Positions 16,458-19,289 of a stretch of DNA of 19,289 bases are shown here, one piece after another. The stretch's first letter is position 1. Every line of letters begins with the position of its first letter. Below the pieces are notes generated by a model. It made no database searches. It was not told the DNA's origin and saw only the letters and a program-made list of their open reading frames with translations. Source of the DNA: PALSA-505 sp036495485 (GTDB lineage Bacteria; Actinomycetota; Actinomycetes; Streptosporangiales; Streptosporangiaceae); contig DASXMU010000029.1 in NCBI GenBank assembly GCA_036495485.1, forward strand, positions 1 to 19,289. The letters are read 5' to 3'. The position numbers were made by a program, and so were the translations under genes.

Positions 16458-17734
16458 GATCGCAAGTATGGTTTACCGTCGGCGGCCGGGGCGCGGACCT
16501 TTCCGACCAGGCCGGCCACGGCGATGATCGTCGCCACGTAGGGGAGCATGCCGAGCAGGAACGGCGAGATGGGCACGGTGATGCTGCCGAGGAAGCTGGT
16601 CAGCGCCTCGGTGAAGCCGAACAGCAGGGCCGCCGCCGTGGCGCCCAGAGGGGTCCACCGGCCGAAGATCATCGCGGCCAGGGCGATGTAGCCGAGGCCG
16701 GACGACATGTCCTTGCTGAACGTCCCCACCGTTCCGATGGTCAGGTAGGCGCCGCCGATCCCGGCCAGCATGCCGCCCATGATGAGGTTGCCGTAGCGGA
16801 TGCCCAGCACCTTGATGCCGACCGTGTCCGCCGCCGTCGGGTGCTCGCCGACCGCGCGCACCCGCAGGCCCCAGCGAGTGCTGAACAGGCCGAGCTGGAC
16901 CGCGACGATGGCCGCGTAGGTGATGTAGAGGAAGATCGTCGAGTCGAAGAAGATCGGCCCGATGATCGGGACGTCGCCGAGCCCGGGGATCTTGATCACG
17001 CTGAACGTGGTCGCGCTGTTGAGCGTGTTCGCGTCCGGCACCAGCACCCGGTCGTACAGGTAGCCGGTCAGCCCGCTGATCAGCAGGTTGAGCACGACGC
17101 CCAGGATGATCTGGTCCACCACGAAGCGGATGGCGAACAGCGCCAGGATGGCGCCGACCAGGCCACCGGCCAGCGATCCGCTGATCAGGCCGAGCCACAG
17201 CACGCCCACGCCGCTCGCGACCACGGCGGCGGTGAACGCGCCGAACAGGAGCTGGCCCTCGATCGCGATGTTGATCACGCCGGACCGCTCGCCCATGCAG
17301 CCGGCCAGGGCGCCGAGGATCAGCGGGATCGAGCTGGCCAGCGTGGCCTGCAGCAGGCTGACCACGTTGACCGGGATGCCGTTCGCCCAGCTTCCCGTGT
17401 CGGACCAGCTCAGCAGCGAGATCACGAAGAACAGCAGGACCGCGCCGATGCTCAGCCGCCGGATCCAGATGGGCTCGTCGAGCGTGGCCCTGGCCAGGCC
17501 GATGACGACCGAGATGCCGCCGAGGACGTAACAGAGCGGGCCGCCCGGCACGTGCAGCGTGGGCACGTTCACCTTGGCGCCGGTCAGGGCGAACGCGAAC
17601 GCGGCGTCGCCCTTGTGCGCGAACAGGCCGAACACCAGCATGTCCAGCAGGCCGAACACGATCGCCATCCCGCCGGCGAGAACCCGGCGGTTGATGGTGA
17701 TCGGGGCCCGGGCGACGGTCGCGAGCGCGGTCAT
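16454..17734 (-). CDS. ABC transporter permease, nucleoside-type (BPD_transp_2), second subunit
   Basis: This 426-residue membrane protein of the branched-chain amino acid/ribose-type permease family (PF02653) resembles NupQ/YufQ of nucleoside importers. It has a first hydrophobic block at residues about 18-110 and a family core from about 130. The core carries LAGCMGERSGVINIAIEGQL, the cytosolic coupling region STRWGLRVRAVGEHPTAADT and GLGYIALAAMIFGRWTPLGA. The ATG at 17734 overlaps the previous permease stop (ATGA), and a G-rich stretch lies about 9 bases before it. It pairs with the permease at 17731-19056 to form the membrane channel. PNP next in the operon supports nucleoside specificity. 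No substrate-binding lipoprotein gene is in the window; it would be expected upstream, beyond the right edge. Confidence 0.92.
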   Translation of the reverse strand: MTALATVARAPITINRRVLAGGMAIVFGLLDMLVFGLFAHKGDAAFAFALTGAKVNVPTLHVPGGPLCYVLGGISVVIGLARATLDEPIWIRRLSIGAVLLFFVISLLSWSDTGSWANGIPVNVVSLLQATLASSIPLILGALAGCMGERSGVINIAIEGQLLFGAFTAAVVASGVGVLWLGLISGSLAGGLVGAILALFAIRFVVDQIILGVVLNLLISGLTGYLYDRVLVPDANTLNSATTFSVIKIPGLGDVPIIGPIFFDSTIFLYITYAAIVAVQLGLFSTRWGLRVRAVGEHPTAADTVGIKVLGIRYGNLIMGGMLAGIGGAYLTIGTVGTFSKDMSSGLGYIALAAMIFGRWTPLGATAAALLFGFTEALTSFLGSITVPISPFLLGMLPYVATIIAVAGLVGKVRAPAADGKPYLRS

Positions 17735-19056
17735 CCGTTCCACCCCTTCGCAACCGCCTCCATGCCCGTGCCCTGCGCCTCGCGCAGCCGGAAGACCGCG
17801 CGGATCATCAGCGGCGCGGCCACGAACAGCACGATCAGGCCCTGGATGACCTCGACGATGTCGACGGGCACCTGCGTGGCGGCCTCCATCACGGTGCCGC
17901 CGGCGTTCAGGGCGCCGAACAGCAGCGCGGCCAGGATCACCCCGAGCGGTTTGGCCCGGCCGAGCAGGGCGATCGTGATGCCGTCGATGCCGTAGGTGCC
18001 GTAGCTCTGGAAGTTGAGGCTGTAGAAGGTACCCTGGATGGTCACCGCACCGCTCAGCCCGGCGAGGCCGCCGGCCAGCAGCATGGCCAGGATCCAGGTT
18101 CGTTCCACGCTCATCCCGGCGGTGCGGGCGGCGCTCGGGTTGGCGCCGACCGTGCGGAACTCGAACCCCGTGGTGCTGCGCGACAGCAGCCACCACATGC
18201 CGCCCGCAGCCAGCACCGCGATCAGGAAGCCGACGCCGACCTGCGGCGGTGGGCCGCCGACGTGCGGTAGCTGGGCGTTGGCGGCGATGGTCGGGCTGAT
18301 CAGGTTCGACTGGTGCGGCAACTGCAGCGCCGTCGGCGTGCCGAGCACATAGGACAGCAGGTTGTACAGCACGTAGTTGAGCATGATCGTGACGATCACC
18401 TCATGCGCGCCGGTCCGCGCCTTGAGGGCGCCGACCAGCCAGCCGACCACGGCGCCGCCGGCGAAACCGCCGATCAGGCAGACGATCACATGGATGACCG
18501 GCGGCAGGCTGACCGCGAAGCCGAGGTAGGTGACCACGATCGCGCCGCCGATCCACTGGCTGGCGGCGCCGATGTTGAACAGGCCGGCCCGGAAGGCAAG
18601 GGCCACCGACAGGCCGGTGAGGATCAGCGGGGTCGCCTGGGACGCGGTCTGGGACAGCGGGTAGAAGATCGCGCCGACCGAGCCGCCCTGGAAGGCGGCC
18701 GAGATCGTGTGCGGGTTGAAGATCGCGCCCTCGAACATGGCCGAGTAGGCGGCGGCGATCGAGTCCCAGGCGGCGGAGATCGCGGTGCCAGGGGCGGCGA
18801 AGAAGGCGCCCCAGTCATGCAGCACCGTGCTGGAGCTGAACGCGATGATCAGCGCGCCGAGGACCAGGGCGCTGACGATCGCCAGCGTGGTGGTGGCGGC
18901 CGGGCTGCCCTGGGTGACCGCGTCGATGACCGCCCGGTCCAGGCCCTGCCAGCGGCCGCGTCCGCTCCCGGGCCGCCCGGAGCCGCCGGGGGTGTCCGGG
19001 GTGCCGGGCGGGGTCTGCGCGGGGTCCGGGGGCTGGACGCTGACTTCGTCGCTCAC
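17731..19056 (-). CDS. ABC transporter permease, nucleoside-type (BPD_transp_2), first subunit
   Basis: This 441-residue NupP/YufP-like permease has a Pro/Gly-rich cytosolic N-terminus (about residues 1-40). A first membrane segment at about 57-75 is followed by an extracytoplasmic stretch and the family core: LSVALAFRAGLFNIGAASQW, ALKARTGAHEVIVTIMLNYV, GFEFRTVGANPSAARTAGMS and GIDGITIALLGRAKPLGVIL. The GTG at 19056 overlaps the upstream stop in a GTGA and is supported by this chained-overlap layout rather than by a strong ribosome site. It probably forms a heterodimer with the permease at 16454-17734 for uptake of nucleosides (inference from family and from the linked PNP gene). Confidence 0.92.
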   Translation of the reverse strand: MSDEVSVQPPDPAQTPPGTPDTPGGSGRPGSGRGRWQGLDRAVIDAVTQGSPAATTTLAIVSALVLGALIIAFSSSTVLHDWGAFFAAPGTAISAAWDSIAAAYSAMFEGAIFNPHTISAAFQGGSVGAIFYPLSQTASQATPLILTGLSVALAFRAGLFNIGAASQWIGGAIVVTYLGFAVSLPPVIHVIVCLIGGFAGGAVVGWLVGALKARTGAHEVIVTIMLNYVLYNLLSYVLGTPTALQLPHQSNLISPTIAANAQLPHVGGPPPQVGVGFLIAVLAAGGMWWLLSRSTTGFEFRTVGANPSAARTAGMSVERTWILAMLLAGGLAGLSGAVTIQGTFYSLNFQSYGTYGIDGITIALLGRAKPLGVILAALLFGALNAGGTVMEAATQVPVDIVEVIQGLIVLFVAAPLMIRAVFRLREAQGTGMEAVAKGWNG

Positions 19057-19289
19057 GTCGGCTCCGCTCCTGTGTCCGGGCCGTCCTTAGGGGTGCCGCC
19101 TGCCTGATCGCTGCCTGGAGGTGGGGCCGGGCCGGCGGCTGGGTCCGTGGCGGCGGGCTGGCCGCTGGCTGGCGGCGAGTCCGTGGCGGCGGGTGCGTCG
19201 CTGGTGACCACGGGGCCACCGCCGATCGCCGGGTTGCCGGCGACCACGCCTTCGGCCACGACGGCGTCCGCTGCGGCCATCGCCTGCGG
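19053..19289 (-). CDS. C-terminal tail of an upstream gene, probably the ABC transporter ATPase (partial)
   Basis: Only the last 78 codons are inside the window and the frame is open to the right edge. The visible residues are an Ala/Pro/Gly/Thr-rich, probably disordered tail (for example SPPASGQPAATDPAAGPAPP). No Walker or signature motif is visible, so the sequence itself does not show an ATPase. The call rests on position: in nucleoside ABC operons the NupO-type ATPase gene precedes the two permeases, and this stop overlaps the permease GTG by four bases. A methionine at 19280 is internal to the frame and need not be a start. Confidence 0.5.
   Translation of the reverse strand, partial: PQAMAAADAVVAEGVVAGNPAIGGGPVVTSDAPAATDSPPASGQPAATDPAAGPAPPPGSDQAGGTPKDGPDTGAEPT

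Overview
The window is chromosomal DNA from a very GC-rich actinobacterium. Third codon positions are almost always G or C, GTG and TTG starts occur, genes are chained by 1-4 base overlaps, and the gene families (HPPD next to an Lrp/AsnC regulator, AcnA-type aconitase, PNP next to a phospho-sugar mutase) are arranged as in Streptomyces, Mycobacterium and relatives. The genus cannot be told from this alone. No rRNA, tRNA, CRISPR array or intact mobile element was seen.

Layout. (1) 1-1783: a nearly complete Lrp/AsnC regulator (minus) diverges from hppD (plus, tyrosine catabolism). A perfect 19-base inverted repeat with a cluster of CTAG tetramers lies in the shared control region. (2) 1968-6946: a plus-strand run of acnA (aconitase), a CynX/NimT-type MFS permease and a DMT-type permease. 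(3) 6943-12875: two divergent arms that look like a sugar or sugar-acid degradation module. The minus arm is a DHDPS-family aldolase followed by an SMP-30 lactonase. The plus arm is a split UxaA-type dehydratase (SAF subunit plus large subunit), a D-2-hydroxyacid dehydrogenase and a Gfo/Idh/MocA dehydrogenase. A small unrecognised membrane protein and a palindromic operator candidate sit between the arms. (4) 12876-13260: a gene-free gap holding decayed coding sequence, including the first residues of a DHA2-type MFS drug exporter. (5) 13261-19289 (minus): a nucleoside-uptake operon (ABC component tail, two BPD_transp_2 permeases, purine nucleoside phosphorylase, all with 4-base overlaps), then a 31-bp tandem repeat array, then a phosphomannomutase/phosphoglucomutase-family enzyme with a repetitive low-complexity insertion.

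How the genes fit together. The module in (3) holds one enzyme for each step of a non-phosphorylating sugar oxidation route: sugar 1-dehydrogenase (Gfo/Idh/MocA), lactone hydrolysis (SMP-30), sugar-acid dehydration (UxaA pair), and retro-aldol cleavage of the 2-keto-3-deoxy acid (DHDPS family). The 2-hydroxyacid dehydrogenase would handle a product. The substrate is not evident, and a sulfolactate-type chemistry for the UxaA pair cannot be excluded. In (5), nucleosides are imported and split by PNP to base plus (deoxy)ribose-1-phosphate; the neighbouring phospho-sugar mutase could feed the sugar phosphate into central metabolism. This pairing resembles deoD-pmmB of mycobacteria. Functional statements are inferences from family membership; no searches were run.
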